This document shows, piece by piece, positions 23,101 to 32,383 of a stretch of DNA of 64,000 nt. The stretch's first letter is position 1. Each line of letters starts with the position of its first letter. The notes beneath the pieces are model-generated. The model ran no database searches, had not been told where the DNA came from, and was given only the letters and a program-made list of their open reading frames with translations. The stretch is from positions 27,005,850 through 27,069,849 of the forward strand of contig NC_036456.1 of assembly GCF_002775205.1 (NCBI RefSeq), read 5' to 3'. This DNA is from Xiphophorus maculatus (taxonomy: Eukaryota; Chordata; Actinopteri; Cyprinodontiformes; Poeciliidae). The position numbers were made by a program, and so were the translations under genes.

Positions 23101-26100
23101 TTGTGTATATATAAAAGGCAAGCTCTGTAAGCAATAAATATAATAAAGATTTTTGAAGTAATTATGAGTTTTTATGTATGATAAACAACAACATTTAGGT
23201 TGATGCATAAATTACAACATATTTAGACCAGCATGTTCATCTAGTGGTGGATCCCTTTTGGGAGTCAGAAAGTGGGTTGGTGTTACAGAAAAGTGTTTTT
23301 ATGTCCATACCAGATTCATGAACACGTTTGTTGTCATCTCGCTGTTCTTTTCATTCTGTAGCAGGACAGAAAGGAAAACGTTCATGTTCGTTAATGTATG
23401 CTGTTGACATCTAGATTTACTTTGTCACAATATGTTGTTTTGGATAATCAGGGAAATACACTGTCTAGTCATACTTTTGCACATTTATTTAGCAGGAAAA
23501 AACTGTACTTCTTTAAAAACAATTTTTACATGGCACCATATGTATCTACATTATTGGTTTCCCTGCTTCTAACAGGCTGTATGACTCCTCTGTGCCTGTA
23601 GGACAGAACTTTGTGTTCTTTGGTAATATTTCCAAAGCTTGTAGCCTTCAGAGTGAGATTATTTATCCTCCTTTTTCCATTTAGAAGACTATCAGTTACC
23701 TTTACAGTCCTGAGAGCCATTTTTTCCATCCATCTAGCTAAATCAAATTTGTTTAGCGCCACAAAAGCTACATGCAAAAAATTTTATTATTTTTACAATA
23801 TCTACTACAAGACATTTATTTAGCTTTTTAAATTAAAGAGCAACAATGTCCACTTTGGTTTTAAGTTTTAGAATAATGAAAATGGTTTCGTATTCTCTCA
23901 AGTTTAACATTCTAAAAATTTTACTTGGTCTAGTTTGTAGTACAAATATCTTTGTTCACACAATAAGACAAAGCTAACTTATAGAAGCTTGTTTAACATC
24001 AATAATCCCTTACTATTGATGAAAAGTACTAGTTTCACTGGCAGATTGTTTCATTTACAACACAGAAATAAACAAAGTAAAATAATCTGTCTGGAAAAAC
24101 ACTACTTTTTATCAATATTAACAAATTATTCACTCAAAAAAAACCTTCTATTTGCACTCAAACCTACAACCAAAAGGTACGATTTTGTTTTTGTTTAGTC
24201 TAATTGCCAACTCTGAAATTAACTCAATAAGTGTTTACAATGGAGTCCCACCTCTCCTGTATACACATCTTAGTCAGTAATAAGTGAGGGTTTCTATTGG
24301 TTTTGCTGGACATTTACCAAGCCGATGAGCTGGGACAGCGTCATCCCCACGCGCACCGTCACCCTCTCCTTCCAGTGGCGAGCCGGCCTGACCTTCACGT
24401 TGTAGTCCTGGAACAACTTCTCATGGAGTCTTCGCTCCGTCTCTGAGGCGCCTGGAGGACCAAATATTCACTGTGACGAATAGTGCAGGAAAGAAATGTG
24501 AAACGGCTTAAAGGATGGTTGGACAAAGTGCGCTTGAACTCCCAGCGTAAGCCTCTGAAAGGCAGCGTGTTTGATCTCTGGATCGATAAGTCGCACCTGC
24601 TGCGGTTTGGTGTTGTGTTCAATTCCCACTAAGATTAAAGGCTAAAAATATCATCTGACTCTATCTACAGGATGCACGGGTGATCTGTTATTTAATGTAG
24701 AGGTCACCGACCTCATGGCCGCTCGGTGGCAAAGAGAGAGCGTCTCATAGTAGGCGGTGAGTAAACTCGCAAAAAAAAAATTTTTTTTTTAAATGTGGTG
24801 ATGAGGACTTCCTGGGAGACTCTCAGTAAAAGATGACCCTAAAGTATTTTTGTATAGTTTCTACACTAGAAATAAGACAAAACTAACTTACAAGTAACTT
24901 TCAACAAGAAATAGGAGCTTGTTTTAAGTCCTAAATTCTTGAATATTGATGAAAAAGTATTAGTTCCATTGGCAGATTATTTTACTTAACGGAACAAGTG
25001 CTTTTTAAAAAAAATCAATACTAAGGAATTATTTATTTTAAACAAGTTCCTATATCTTTCTAAAAAGTTATTTATAAGTTAGTTTTGACTTATTTCAAGA
25101 GTACTAAGATATTTGCACTAGAAATTAGGCAAAAATACTTGGTAAAATGTTGTCTTTGCACTGAATATATATCGCCATAGAAACGTGACAGATAATACAA
25201 GTGATATATTAATAATATTCAATATGTAGAATAGGGGCTGAATATGTAGAATAGGGGCTGCACAGTGGCGCAGTTGGTAGCACTGTTGCCTTGCAGCAAG
25301 AAGGTCCTGGGTTCGATTCCCGGCCAGGGTCTTTCTGCATGGAGTTTGCATGTTCTCCCTGTGCGTGCGTGGGTTCTCTCCGGGTACTCCGGCTTCCTCC
25401 CACAGTCCAAAAACATGACTGTCAGGTTAATTGGTTTCTCTAAATTCTCCCTAGGTGTGAGTGTGTGTGTGCATGGTTGTTTGTCCTGTATGTCTCTGTG
25501 TTGCCCTGCGACAGACTGGCGACCTGTCCAGGGTGTACCCCGCCTCTCGCCTGGAACGTAGCTGGAGATGGGCACCAGCAACCCTCCCGACCCCATTAGG
25601 GACAAGGGTGAACAGAAAATGGATGGATGGATGGATATGTAGAATATTCACTGAATTCTGACCCAGAGGAAAGGCTTTAGCTGCTCAACCTCTCACAGCC
25701 AGCTAGGCAAGGTTGGTGGACTCAACCAACTCACTCACTCATTGGTTACCTAGCAACTCACTCACTCTTTGGTCACCTAGCAACAACATGCTGAGCAACT
25801 GCCACAGCAGCAATTTAAAGCTCCACCATTGTGCCTCATAAGTGCTTAAAAATAAGAAACAACAAAAACTGTGAATAAAACAGGGAAGACCATAGTACCA
25901 GTTTGACAGCATTTCAGATATTTAAAATAAATAAATAATAATTAATTATCAATAGACAATTATGGATATCGACTGATATGAAACACTTATACCGTGGTAG
26001 GTTTTTCAGGCATATCATCCAGCCATACCCTAAAGATATGATGGGATGGATTTGGTGAACATCCTTGGCGGAAAATAACGTTTAACTCGACATTCAAAGC

Positions 26101-28017
26101 CTTGTAACATTGACAAAACAAAGTGATCTAAAACAAAAACTGTCTTAACAACCACAAGGGTTCAATTACTGTATTTCAATAAAATAATTAGCCCACAAGT
26201 CTCAAGTCCAAAATTCAACATAATCTGCAGTTGAATATCTTCTAAATTTCCTTCAGATGCGTCTATTTTTCACAAAGTTTTCATCTTAACCTCCGTTAAA
26301 AAAGGAAAAAAAAAATTTTTTTCAAATAACTTAAATAAATAAAATGTGAAATGTTCAAAAGCTGTTTAAATATTTATTTTAAAAATGTGATTTTAATCTG
26401 ATGATCAAGCCTGATCTGAACACATATCCTGACTAACTCAATATGACTGTAAAAACTTTTTAAAAAGTTATCGTAAAAAATATAAATCAGACAGATGAAT
26501 TAATTCAGGTTTTGATTGCATAAATAGAAAAATCAATCTTCAAAAGTTGCTGCAACCACATTTCAATATTTATTTAAAAATAATTTTAAAAATGTTTTAA
26601 TTATTCGAGAAACAAAATTTAAGTTTTTCACAAGCTGTCAGACCTAATCATCAAAAGCAGCAGAAATATTCTTATCTTATCTCATCAATGAATCTGTGGA
26701 AAATGATATTTAAACTAATTAAAATTATTAATATAAGTAATTAAAATGACGCACAATTTTAGTCAGTTATCAGAAACTTTTAGAACAACAAAACAGCTTT
26801 TATGAACCACCAATATTGTTCTCCTGGTAACAGCAGGAAATAGGATTATGAGAGCTGAACTGGCTTAATAAATATAATAAATAAAATATAATTTTCAGGA
26901 GAGACAGTGAGGAACAAACAGGACACACAAAAGGGTCAACGAGTGTCATTCAGTGAGCTAATGTGACGGATACGCTGCGAGGAAGATGGATCAAAGGGAT
27001 TTCTGGGACACCGTCTCCAACGGGGACGGAAATATTTTCTGATTAACAAACAATGACGTGTTGATTTCGTTCATTAGATGGTCCTGTGGAAGAAATAGAT
27101 GACATTTTCCTTTTTTCATAAAAAATACAAACAGAAAGTATTGATAAATAGGTAATAAAAGTAAATATCCTGCTTTTTTTCCCGCGTGTATTTCAGCTGT
27201 AGAGGTTTATTTGTGTCTTTATTTTGTATTTGATGTTGTCAATAAAGAATATCGATGTCGGACTGCACCACAGGCCAAAGACCAGAAAAGGTCAACACCT
27301 TGTTTTCCTGAGTGTTATTCGGGGTCAAACAGGAATTGGGAGAGAATTACTTTTATTTTATTTAAATAGAATTATTTAATATCCAAATTTGTTTTAAAAA
27401 ATTGCAAAAATAAAAAAGCAGATTTTTTCACTTTAATATCAATACATTTTAGTATTATGTACTGCTGCTCAGCAAAAACAATAAGGTTTGATTACAATTA
27501 TTTTTTTTATTAGTTTGTTTACACAATCAGCAGAGAAAATATACAGAAAATATTTTGCTATTTTGATTGTGTATAAAATAAATAAAGATATAATAAATGT
27601 ACACCTTCTTCAGTCCATTGACAGGAATTTAAACATTGTTCATCTATTTCTGTATTAGTTTTGTCTTGTGTTTTACCCTTCTTTTGCTTTCTAAATGTTT
27701 TTTACTTGTGTATGGAAAGGCTAAATCCTTCAATCAGACCTTATTCAGACACATACATGGGCCATGGAAAAACTGAAAAATTAGAAAGCAAACAATAAAA
27801 ATACAAAGCAGTAGAAATTGAAGCAGAAAGTGACCGAAATAAATAAATAACAATAATAAAGATTTTAAAAATGCAAACTTTTAACATGTACATAATAAAA
27901 TACATGTTAAAAATAGGTAGATTTCCTACCTGTGGAGGTGAAACAAAGAATGCAGCAGATTGTGAGAAATGAGTCCATGTTGAAACTCAGCCTCATCCGA
28001 CCCATGATGGCCACCAT
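14011..28017 (-). CDS. chrnb1l: Nicotinic acetylcholine receptor beta1-like subunit (complete, 11 exons)
   Basis: Cys-loop ligand-gated cation channel subunit, most like muscle CHRNB1, a structural subunit of the endplate pentamer. Eleven exons join in phase to 501 aa: 27930-28017, 24318-24451, 23311-23355, 22055-22164, 21813-21921, 21466-21613, 21189-21374, 20280-20503, 19339-19520, 15431-15569 and 14011-14151. A signal peptide is followed by the extracellular domain with NWTDYRLSW, the Cys-loop pair C159/C173 (13 residues between) and an NCS glycosylation site. Then come M1 (about 247-269), M2 (277-297), M3 (about 308-330), a cytoplasmic loop and M4 (about 470-489). There are no adjacent cysteines typical of alpha subunits. 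Oddities are Ile at 9' of M2 instead of Leu, Gly for Asp before M2 (PPGAGEKM), and MTGDWQF where chrnb1 has LKEDWQF. The symbol is by similarity and synteny. An alternative start at 28005 has a stronger context. Confidence 0.93.
14152..15430 (-). other. chrnb1l: chrnb1l intron 10 with one repeat nested in another
   Basis: Outer element about 14230-15410 has AGTACTTCAGTAAAAGTA-type left and ACTACAGTACTAAAGTAAAT right termini. It is split by palindrome-array copy 4 at 14505-15060. The intron is almost entirely repeat. Confidence 0.6.
14505..15060. repeat. Palindrome-array element, copy 4 (best termini)
   Basis: Left end ACGGCAGCATATTAAGGTCA followed by TTGTAGGAAGGAAAAAAA. The complement of the right end reads ACAACAGCATATGAGGGCCA followed by TCGTAGACAGAAAAAAAA. 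These are inverted repeats of about 38 bp enclosing alternating short palindromes. No coding capacity. Confidence 0.75.
15431..15569 (-). CDS. chrnb1l: chrnb1l exon 10 (MA region)
   Basis: 139 nt with [20 protein letters not shown], the conserved amphipathic MA helix start, ending DTDDS. The acceptor follows TTTATTTCAG. Confidence 0.92.
17150..17530. repeat. TATCRCAATAA-type dispersed repeat
   Basis: Starts near CTATCACAATAAGTAATAAATC and ends TATCATTTATCGCAATAACT. Similar ordered blocks (GTCTCAAAACAACAATA, then ATCATTTATTGCAATAA) occur at 18775-19110. Confidence 0.5.
18110..19295 (+). repeat. GGCTGCAAACAGAT family, copy 2, with insertions
   Basis: Left part 18110-18460 has GGACGTCTTGTCGCTTTAAA, AAAGGCTACAAAAAGATGCG, GTTTCTGGATGGTAAGTCAA and CATACAGCGG. 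The right part resumes at 18728 with GGGTTGCTAGGTAACGG and ends near 19295 with a degenerate CCTTTAA terminus. The gaps hold a LINE fragment and a TATCRCAATAA-type repeat. Confidence 0.6.
18482..18725 (+). mobile_element. Non-LTR retrotransposon remnant (RT C-terminus and 3' end)
   Basis: A 67-codon open frame (18482-18685) contains [12 protein letters not shown], a degenerate RRLQIHC and [11 protein letters not shown]. This order resembles the C-terminal end of CR1/L2/Rex-type reverse transcriptases (HPL..., then R...SF.P.AI). It is followed by ATGAGTTACAGTACAACATC and TTTAATTTCC, typical of fish LINE 3' ends. Heavily 5'-truncated and inactive. Family assignment is from memory of the motif. 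Confidence 0.6.
19339..19520 (-). CDS. chrnb1l: chrnb1l exon 9 (cytoplasmic loop)
   Basis: 182 nt with [15 protein letters not shown] after M3, then an acidic variable stretch and GEYLFRK. Six nt longer than the chrnb1 exon, as expected for the variable M3-M4 loop. Confidence 0.9.
19521..20279 (-). other. chrnb1l: chrnb1l intron 8, nothing recognised
   Basis: Single-copy-looking AT-rich intron without a supported feature. Confidence 0.5.
20280..20503 (-). CDS. chrnb1l: chrnb1l exon 8 (M2-M3)
   Basis: 224 nt. Encodes the GEK intermediate ring, the pore helix [14 protein letters not shown] with Ile at 9' (codon at 20469-20471), Asp at 20', the PETS M2-M3 linker and M3. Confidence 0.95.
20935..21125. 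repeat. Palindrome-array element, copy 5 (partial)
   Basis: Starts AAAAGAGGAGTACATTTCTG, the complement of the right-end block of other copies, followed by TCTGAGTTTTGAAAGTCAGA units. It lies in intron 7 of chrnb1l. Confidence 0.5.
21189..21374 (-). CDS. chrnb1l: chrnb1l exon 7 (M1)
   Basis: 186 nt with HKPSRKN, the pre-M1 motif [13 protein letters not shown] and the M1 helix with its conserved Pro-Cys (VPCIL). Ends PPGAG; the usual residue before AG is Asp. Confidence 0.94.
21466..21613 (-). CDS. chrnb1l: chrnb1l exon 6
   Basis: 148 nt with [13 protein letters not shown]; carries C173 and the NCS sequon conserved in the Cys loop, then the strand [11 protein letters not shown]. Confidence 0.94.
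21813..21921 (-). CDS. chrnb1l: chrnb1l exon 5
   Basis: 109 nt with [11 protein letters not shown] and [14 protein letters not shown]; carries the first Cys-loop cysteine, C159. Confidence 0.93.
22055..22164 (-). CDS. chrnb1l: chrnb1l exon 4
   Basis: 110 nt with [11 protein letters not shown] and [11 protein letters not shown]. The Trp of WTDYRL corresponds to the loop D side of the complementary ligand face. Acceptor ATCCCAG|AAC, donor AA|GTGAGT. Confidence 0.93.
22335..22705. repeat. Palindrome-array element, copy 6
   Basis: Left end GCTGTATTATGCCCATTGTA and right end TCTATCTACAACGACCCTAC (complement GTAGGGTCGTTGTAGATAGA) form the family's terminal inverted repeat. The interior is CTCAGAAATTCCTGAG-type. 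Within chrnb1l intron 3. Confidence 0.7.
22706..23310 (-). other. chrnb1l: Rest of chrnb1l intron 3
   Basis: AT-rich, with a short run of GCTAATGCTGTTAGCTCCT repeats around 22860-23040. No gene seen. Confidence 0.5.
23311..23355 (-). CDS. chrnb1l: chrnb1l exon 3 (45 nt)
   Basis: Small exon encoding [15 protein letters not shown], the conserved nAChR 15-codon exon, flanked by CTACAG and GTATGG splice sites. Too short to show as an open frame. Confidence 0.92.
23900..24195. repeat. CACTGCAAAAA-type element, copy 2
   Basis: Contains 'AAGACAAAGCTAACTTATAG', 'AGTTTCACTGGCAGATTGTT' and 'ACCAAAAGGTACGATTTTG'. Same block order as copy 1; lies in chrnb1l intron 2. Confidence 0.6.
24318..24451 (-). 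CDS. chrnb1l: chrnb1l exon 2
   Basis: 134 nt, same length as chrnb1 exon 2. Encodes the mature N-terminus with [10 protein letters not shown] and VKVRPARHW, the helix and first strands of the receptor extracellular domain. Confidence 0.93.
24850..25165. repeat. CACTGCAAAAA-type element, copy 3
   Basis: Imperfect inverted repeat: 'AAATAAGACAAAACTAACTTA' blocks on the left answer TAAGTTAGTTTTGACTTATT on the right, around 'TTCCATTGGCAGATTATTTT'. It ends near TTGCACTG. Confidence 0.65.
25254..25634 (+). mobile_element. tRNA-derived SINE with TGGA tail
   Basis: The head contains polymerase III promoter boxes: A box TGGCGCAGTTGGTAGCAC at about 25266-25283 and B box GGTTCGATTCC at 25310-25320. The body has GACCTGTCCAGGGTGTACCC and the tail CAGCAACCCTCCCGACCCC then (TGGA)n. 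It is flanked by ATATGTAGAATA at 25242-25253 and 25635-25646, a target-site duplication. The tRNA-like head is not a functional tRNA. An extra 20-bp copy of the left junction precedes it. Confidence 0.88.
25647..26030. repeat. Dispersed repeat ('TTGGACAATAAATCGGTAAC' family), copy 2
   Basis: Right part of an element interrupted by the SINE. Shares GGTTACCTAGCAACTCACTC, ACCTAGCAACAACATGCTGA and 'GGGAAGACCATAGTACCAGT'-like blocks with 6805-7205. A GTTACCTAGCAAC X-box-like motif is at 25745-25757. Confidence 0.6.
27930..28017 (-). CDS. chrnb1l: chrnb1l exon 1 (start, signal peptide)
   Basis: Two in-frame ATGs compete: 28017 (G at -3, G at +4) and 28005 (A at -3, G at +4, stronger). Both lead into the hydrophobic core [10 protein letters not shown]. 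Donor CACAG|GTAGG leaves one base of a Gly codon, the same phase as in chrnb1. Confidence 0.85.
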
Positions 28018-28400
28018 TACATCCTTGTTAAAGGCTGCAGTCGTTTTGACTCCTCGGTACCGAACCCCTGAATCCAGACTACGTCCTCCAGCGGGACACT
28101 CTGTCCGTCCGGCGCGTGTCTCTCCCGCCCCTTCGGATCTTTGTGGCTCCACTGGTCAAACCACGGCCTGATTGGGCACCCCATGCTGGGAGTCACGAAA
28201 GGGTGGAATGTGTTTGTACTGGGAGGCCTGCGGCGTGGACACCTGTTGGTGCTCACCAATCTGAGGTTAGGGGATGGGTGGGTGGAGGAAGAAGAGAAGG
28301 AGGAGGAAGAGTAGGGGATGGGATTATGACAGTGGAGATATTTTCAGGGCAGAATGAGTTGTGACGGGTTTTATTCTTGGAACAGGTGGAGGATTGATAA
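28018..28400 (-). promoter_or_regulatory. chrnb1l: Probable chrnb1l promoter
   Basis: Locally GC-rich sequence upstream of the first exon. E-boxes CACCTG at 28240-28245 and CAGGTG at 28383-28388 fit the known control of muscle AChR subunit genes by MyoD-family factors. The assignment is by position and motif only. Confidence 0.4.
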
Positions 28401-28679
28401 TCTATTGAAGATGAAGAAAATTACTGCAGGCATCTGTAGTTAATTGGACTTCTTTCCCATCCTGTAACTCAGAAGTGTTCAAAGTAAAGCTCTGGGCCAT
28501 TTGTGGCACTTACAACAATTCTGTATGCCCTTCATCCTCAATAGTACAAATGTGGCCCTCTTCTATAGTCATTTGATACAGATTGATACCCTTTTGCCAA
28601 TTTTAGGGTGAGATTTTCACAGATATTTTAGATTTTATTTTAGAAAATGTTAAGATAGGCCTACGGGTGATACAAAACA

Positions 28680-29080
28680 TGTTCATTAAATTGTTCCACA
28701 AAATAATTTTCAGGTTTTAGTCTGGTCAGTTCTGCCTAATATGAGCTCCTATCAGAATGAGCCGTTTAGGGCGTCTTGTCACTTTAAATTCAAATAATCT
28801 GCTGGTCCCCAACTCAATGTTTACAATCACACTGAAAATGGCTGCAAACTGATGTGCAATTGTACAACAGTACATCTTTGAAACGCAGAAGTAGAGCAAA
28901 CTGCACAACCAACAAGGAATGGTTTTCAACGTTTCAACAACAAACCCCTCTTCCTTGCTGCAGCCATTGTATAAGCGCATACAGTGGTAAAACCAGTTGA
29001 CCGACTGGTGAAGCTTCTCTTGACTTGCAAGGGCTGTTTTGTGACATTCCAGAGGTTTTTGAAATGGTTCGTTTGGTCCA
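28680..29080 (+). repeat. GGCTGCAAACAGAT family, copy 3
   Basis: Contains TTTAGGGCGTCTTGTCACTT, AAAATGGCTGCAAACTGATG, 'ACATCTTTGAAACGCAGAAG' and CATTCCAGAGGTTTTTGAAA. Upstream of chrnb1l. Confidence 0.65.
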
Positions 29081-29445
29081 CATAATCAACAGCCGGATGT
29101 TACTACCTGTGGGAACGACAAAGAAAACAACAAGAAATAGTAGGAGGATGATGGTTTGTTTTTGGTTCCACAAAATCAAACCATCAAACAGTTCATAGAA
29201 AGTTGTGTGGCTGATAGATGATGACTGCAAACACCATGAATGAATTATGAATATATCTCATGTAACTGTTTACATCAGTTGCTGCCATGATTTTTAATGA
29301 CTTACCATGTGAACAAAGTTATTCAGATTTTTATTTTGTTTCTAATTTAATGGAAACACCTCAACTGCAAATTGTGTTTCTCCGACATTCCCAGAATAGG
29401 AACAAAGATTTGTGCACATTTGTAATGGAAACGCAGCTACTGACA
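29080..29445. repeat. Dispersed repeat ('GGATGTTACTACTGGTG' family), copy 1
   Basis: Contains CGGATGTTACTACCTGTGGG, 'TTTAATGGAAACACCTCAAC' and 'TTTGTAATGGAAACGCAGCT'. Similar block order at 48600-48835 and 54360-54585. Confidence 0.6.
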
Positions 29446-29877
29446 GACAGGCTTCGCTGCCCTGTGGTGTGATGTAGTGATGACAAATAGACTGGCTGAG
29501 CTTTGACCCCAGTCTACCAGTTGACTGAACCACTTCGACTGAGTCTGTTTGACGCCTCTGCAATGCGGTCATACTCATAGCTGTATTTGTTAGCTTTTAT
29601 CAGATATTTTGTTCCATAACTTATGATACGTGCAGAGGACTGAGACATAGATGAACTGGTAAATCAAAAATTCAGACTTTTAACTCGCCTCTTTCTTCAT
29701 CAGGACCAGCCGAACTTGCACTTTATGAAGATGATTCCTGTGATTTAGTGCCTGCTCTTCTGTCATACTTAGTGATACTTAATGCTATCCAGCTCTTCCT
29801 CTCTGTCCTCTCTTGCCTCCTGTGTCATGTTATGCCCTCTCTCTAAAAAAAACCCCTGGCCGTAAATCAGAGCCACA

Positions 29878-30400
29878 ATGAGGGCTGAGAGAAGCAAAAT
29901 GTCTCAGGTTTGCCCCGTGCATGCCAACGCACCGGGTATAAATACATCGGTCATAGGGGCCCCTGTGTATTTTCATGCATCCGCTAAACAGCTAATTTGC
30001 AGTATAATGCAAGGCCAGAGTGTTAACTACGAGTGTGAGGAAGGAGATGAGTGCAACTTGACCGGTAGGGCAGTGGTAATGCTGTGTAAAGGTACATAGT
30101 ATTGAAGGGCTATCAGCAGTGTCAACAGGAAGAGCTGATGAGGTAGAGTGTAAAGTTTCAGCTTTAAATGCTTCACGCACTTCAAATCAGGAATATAGAA
30201 ATGTCACTGAAGAAGGCATCGCTGACTGGCTACTCATAAAACAATCATCTTGCACACAGTCATGCAAATGTGAATTAAATTCGACTTTTTCACAGCAGTC
30301 TGAACGGCTCGATTTCAACATTTTCAACCTCTCAAAAAATCTGATTTGTGTTACATCTGAATGTGGTAGTAAATTGAATACATATCCGGTTATTTTTTAA
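29878..30400 (+). pseudogene. Frameshifted plus-strand coding remnant, family unknown
   Basis: An open frame from an ATG at 29878 to a TAG at 30097-30099 (73 codons) contains CPVHANAPGINTSV and YECEEGDECNLTG. Directly after, shifted by +1, a second frame stays open from about 30092 to 30400 with EGLSAVSTGRADEVECKV and NVTEEGIADWLL. The change of frame falls within a few bases around 30092-30097, with no room for an intron, so a single indel would explain both. The composition is protein-like (Cys-rich, soluble). I do not recognise the family. It could be a degraded exon or retrocopy; chance is possible. Confidence 0.45.
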
Positions 30401-31180
30401 AGCGCCCGCAAACTGAACGGTGACGTTCCTTTTTATCTGACTTTTGCATCATTGGTGTCTGACGTTCATCATAATTCTGCAACAACAGAAACCAGACTTG
30501 GTCAATCTGGATGTAAACAATGGCTGAAAACTGTAATTATGAAAATTTAAAAAATGATTAAATAAGTCCGTTTCAGTGAAGCGCATCACATCACAATCCC
30601 TCCACTGCTGGTTCTGACTACACATCCAGACTGACTCCCTGTAACGTTTCAGTCAGAGATCCACCAAAGGTCATTGCCACACCACTGATCACGTGCGTCA
30701 AACTACTAAATTTAGATCAGGGAACCGCCATTTTAGGTTCGGACGAACAAGAGCGGTAAGCTGTCTGAACAGCTAGTTTTGTTTGTGATCCTCTGATTTA
30801 GGTTATTAATATGTACAACAGTTGTTTGACAACCACAAATCAAGATGAAGAACTGTTTTATATGAAACGGAGCTGATAAAGTAACGGTGAGAGCTGCTGG
30901 GTGCTGCTCACCAAAGCTTGACAAGAGAACAGGCTTTGCCAAATTGATATTTAATTGCAAAAATAAACCGTAAAGCATTAATAAATCAAAAAAATTTTTA
31001 CCTACAACTATTGTGGCGCAAGAACTTGGTAAGGTAATCCAAGTTAACTTAGTGCTAGGTGTTGCTAAGTGTTGGCTGCCATACACCGCAGCTAAAACAA
31101 AATCCCCCACCTTTCAACCAGCGATGCCTTCTTTACGCTCACATTACAATCAAGGTTTAAGTTTCTCCACGCAGTGATTC
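30401..31180. other. Spacer between chrnb1 and chrnb1l, nothing firm
   Basis: Moderately AT-rich intergenic sequence. A 125-codon minus frame (30733-31110) shows no recognisable domain and was not called. Confidence 0.4.
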
Positions 31181-31520
31181 TGTATTGAAGAAACGAAGCT
31201 GCGCTCCTCATCTTCCAAAGTTACACCCTCTTCAAATGTCGCCATTTCTCTTCATGCTCTTCCTTGTCCGCACATCCGGGCAACACTGACGTCATCTGCG
31301 ATCAGCGTCTTCAGTTCTTTCTTTTTTTATTAGCTTCCTTCGTCTTGTATGATCGTGTGACAATTCTGTTATCTCACATTGGTGAATAACTTTACTATCG
31401 ATCCATACACAGTGGGATCCATGTTTATTTTTTGATCCATTTTTGTTTTTTTCTGTGAACAGAGCGCAGCTGCGTGACGTCAACATCCTTCTTCTGCGCA
31501 TGCGGGTCGCTTTGGGGTCA
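31181..31520 (-). promoter_or_regulatory. CRE-containing promoter-like block with short ORF
   Basis: CpG-richer than its surroundings. Two perfect CREB/ATF sites TGACGTCA lie at 31287-31294 and 31475-31482, with a TGCGCATGCG NRF1-like palindrome at about 31495-31504. On the minus strand an ATG at 31245 in an excellent context (GAAATGGCG) opens about 32 codons beginning MATFEEGVTLEDEERS. This could be the promoter and first exon of an unannotated or transposon-derived gene, or the end of a large element. Function is unproven. Confidence 0.35.
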
Positions 31521-32377
31521 TTAACGTTTACTGAAAAGTCTGATTGCGGTTATTTAGTAGCAAGAAGGACTACGCGAAAAATCGGACAAAAATTTTTTGC
31601 TGTTTTTTTACCTGATTCTAGTTAGCAGTTAGCTTGACTTCCTAAGTAGCTGTTGGCTTGACTCTAGTTAGGTGTTACTTTTATTTTAAGTTGCTGTGTG
31701 TTTGACTTGCAGGTAGATGTGTAGAATCAGAAAATGCCATAAAACAGAATCCGGCTGACATCAATAAGTAGGTGGAGATCAAGAAAATGTAAAATTACCT
31801 CCCCAATATTAATTAAAAGATCATAAATCTCCTGCATGTCTGGCTCATCATTAGCTTCCCATCTAAAAATGTGCTGCCTTGAATGCAGCAAATCTGTGTT
31901 TATAGTTCAGTCGTAACTTTAGTGCAACTTTTGGCTATACTGTATATTCAGTTTCTTTTATTAAGCTTTAAATTAACATAATGATTTATATGCATATCTA
32001 AAAATCACTAGTAGGTGCTGATTTAATTACAATGAACACTGAAAAAGACCAAAAGTGGAACAAAAATAATAAAATTGTTATTTTTTAACTTGCTCTACAA
32101 TAAAACTGCACCTTTTCAAATTGTAGTTGTAATCTGTATAAACATTTGTAATAAACAGTGTGGATCCTACATTTGCTTTGTTAAATTCAGTTTTTCTGTT
32201 TGGGGAATTGATCAAATAACTGATAGATATGAGGAACATAAACCCGGTGTGCAGTAACCAGCGCCTATTATTAGACCTACTAATTGGTCTAATATTAGCT
32301 GAATGGGCAGGTGATGCGCAGTGTTGAAGCATTGTGACAACAAATGGGGCCTTTGATATATATCCTCCCCTCAGATC
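31521..32377. other. Intergenic, nothing recognised
   Basis: AT-rich spacer below the chrnb1 3' end with no supported feature. Confidence 0.4.
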
Positions 32378-32383
32378 TTTATT
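32378..32383 (-). other. chrnb1: Candidate chrnb1 polyadenylation signal
   Basis: Minus-strand AATAAA about 490 bases after the stop codon, followed by GATCTGAGGGG. It is the first clear hexamer found in the downstream direction; use is inferred. Confidence 0.4.

Larger units (their letters stand above)
24452..27929 (-). other. chrnb1l: chrnb1l intron 1
   Basis: Holds a CACTGCAAAAA-type element (24850-25165), a SINE (25254-25634) inserted in a dispersed repeat (25150-26030), then an AT-rich stretch (26040-27929) in which I recognise nothing. Intron boundaries are GTAGGA and CCTCCAG. Confidence 0.6.

Noticed and set aside
25261-25335. tRNA-like gene with A and B boxes
   Set aside because: It continues into a SINE body with a TGGA tail and target duplications, and does not form a full cloverleaf; it is the SINE head.
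27907-27929. Extension of chrnb1l exon 1 past the donor
   Set aside because: The GTAGGA donor in phase with exon 2 ends the exon at 27930; the extra codons are intronic.
28018-28152. N-terminal extension of chrnb1l upstream of 28017
   Set aside because: The longer frame has no ATG upstream of 28017 (it opens at GTG), and the extra residues would precede a normal signal peptide.
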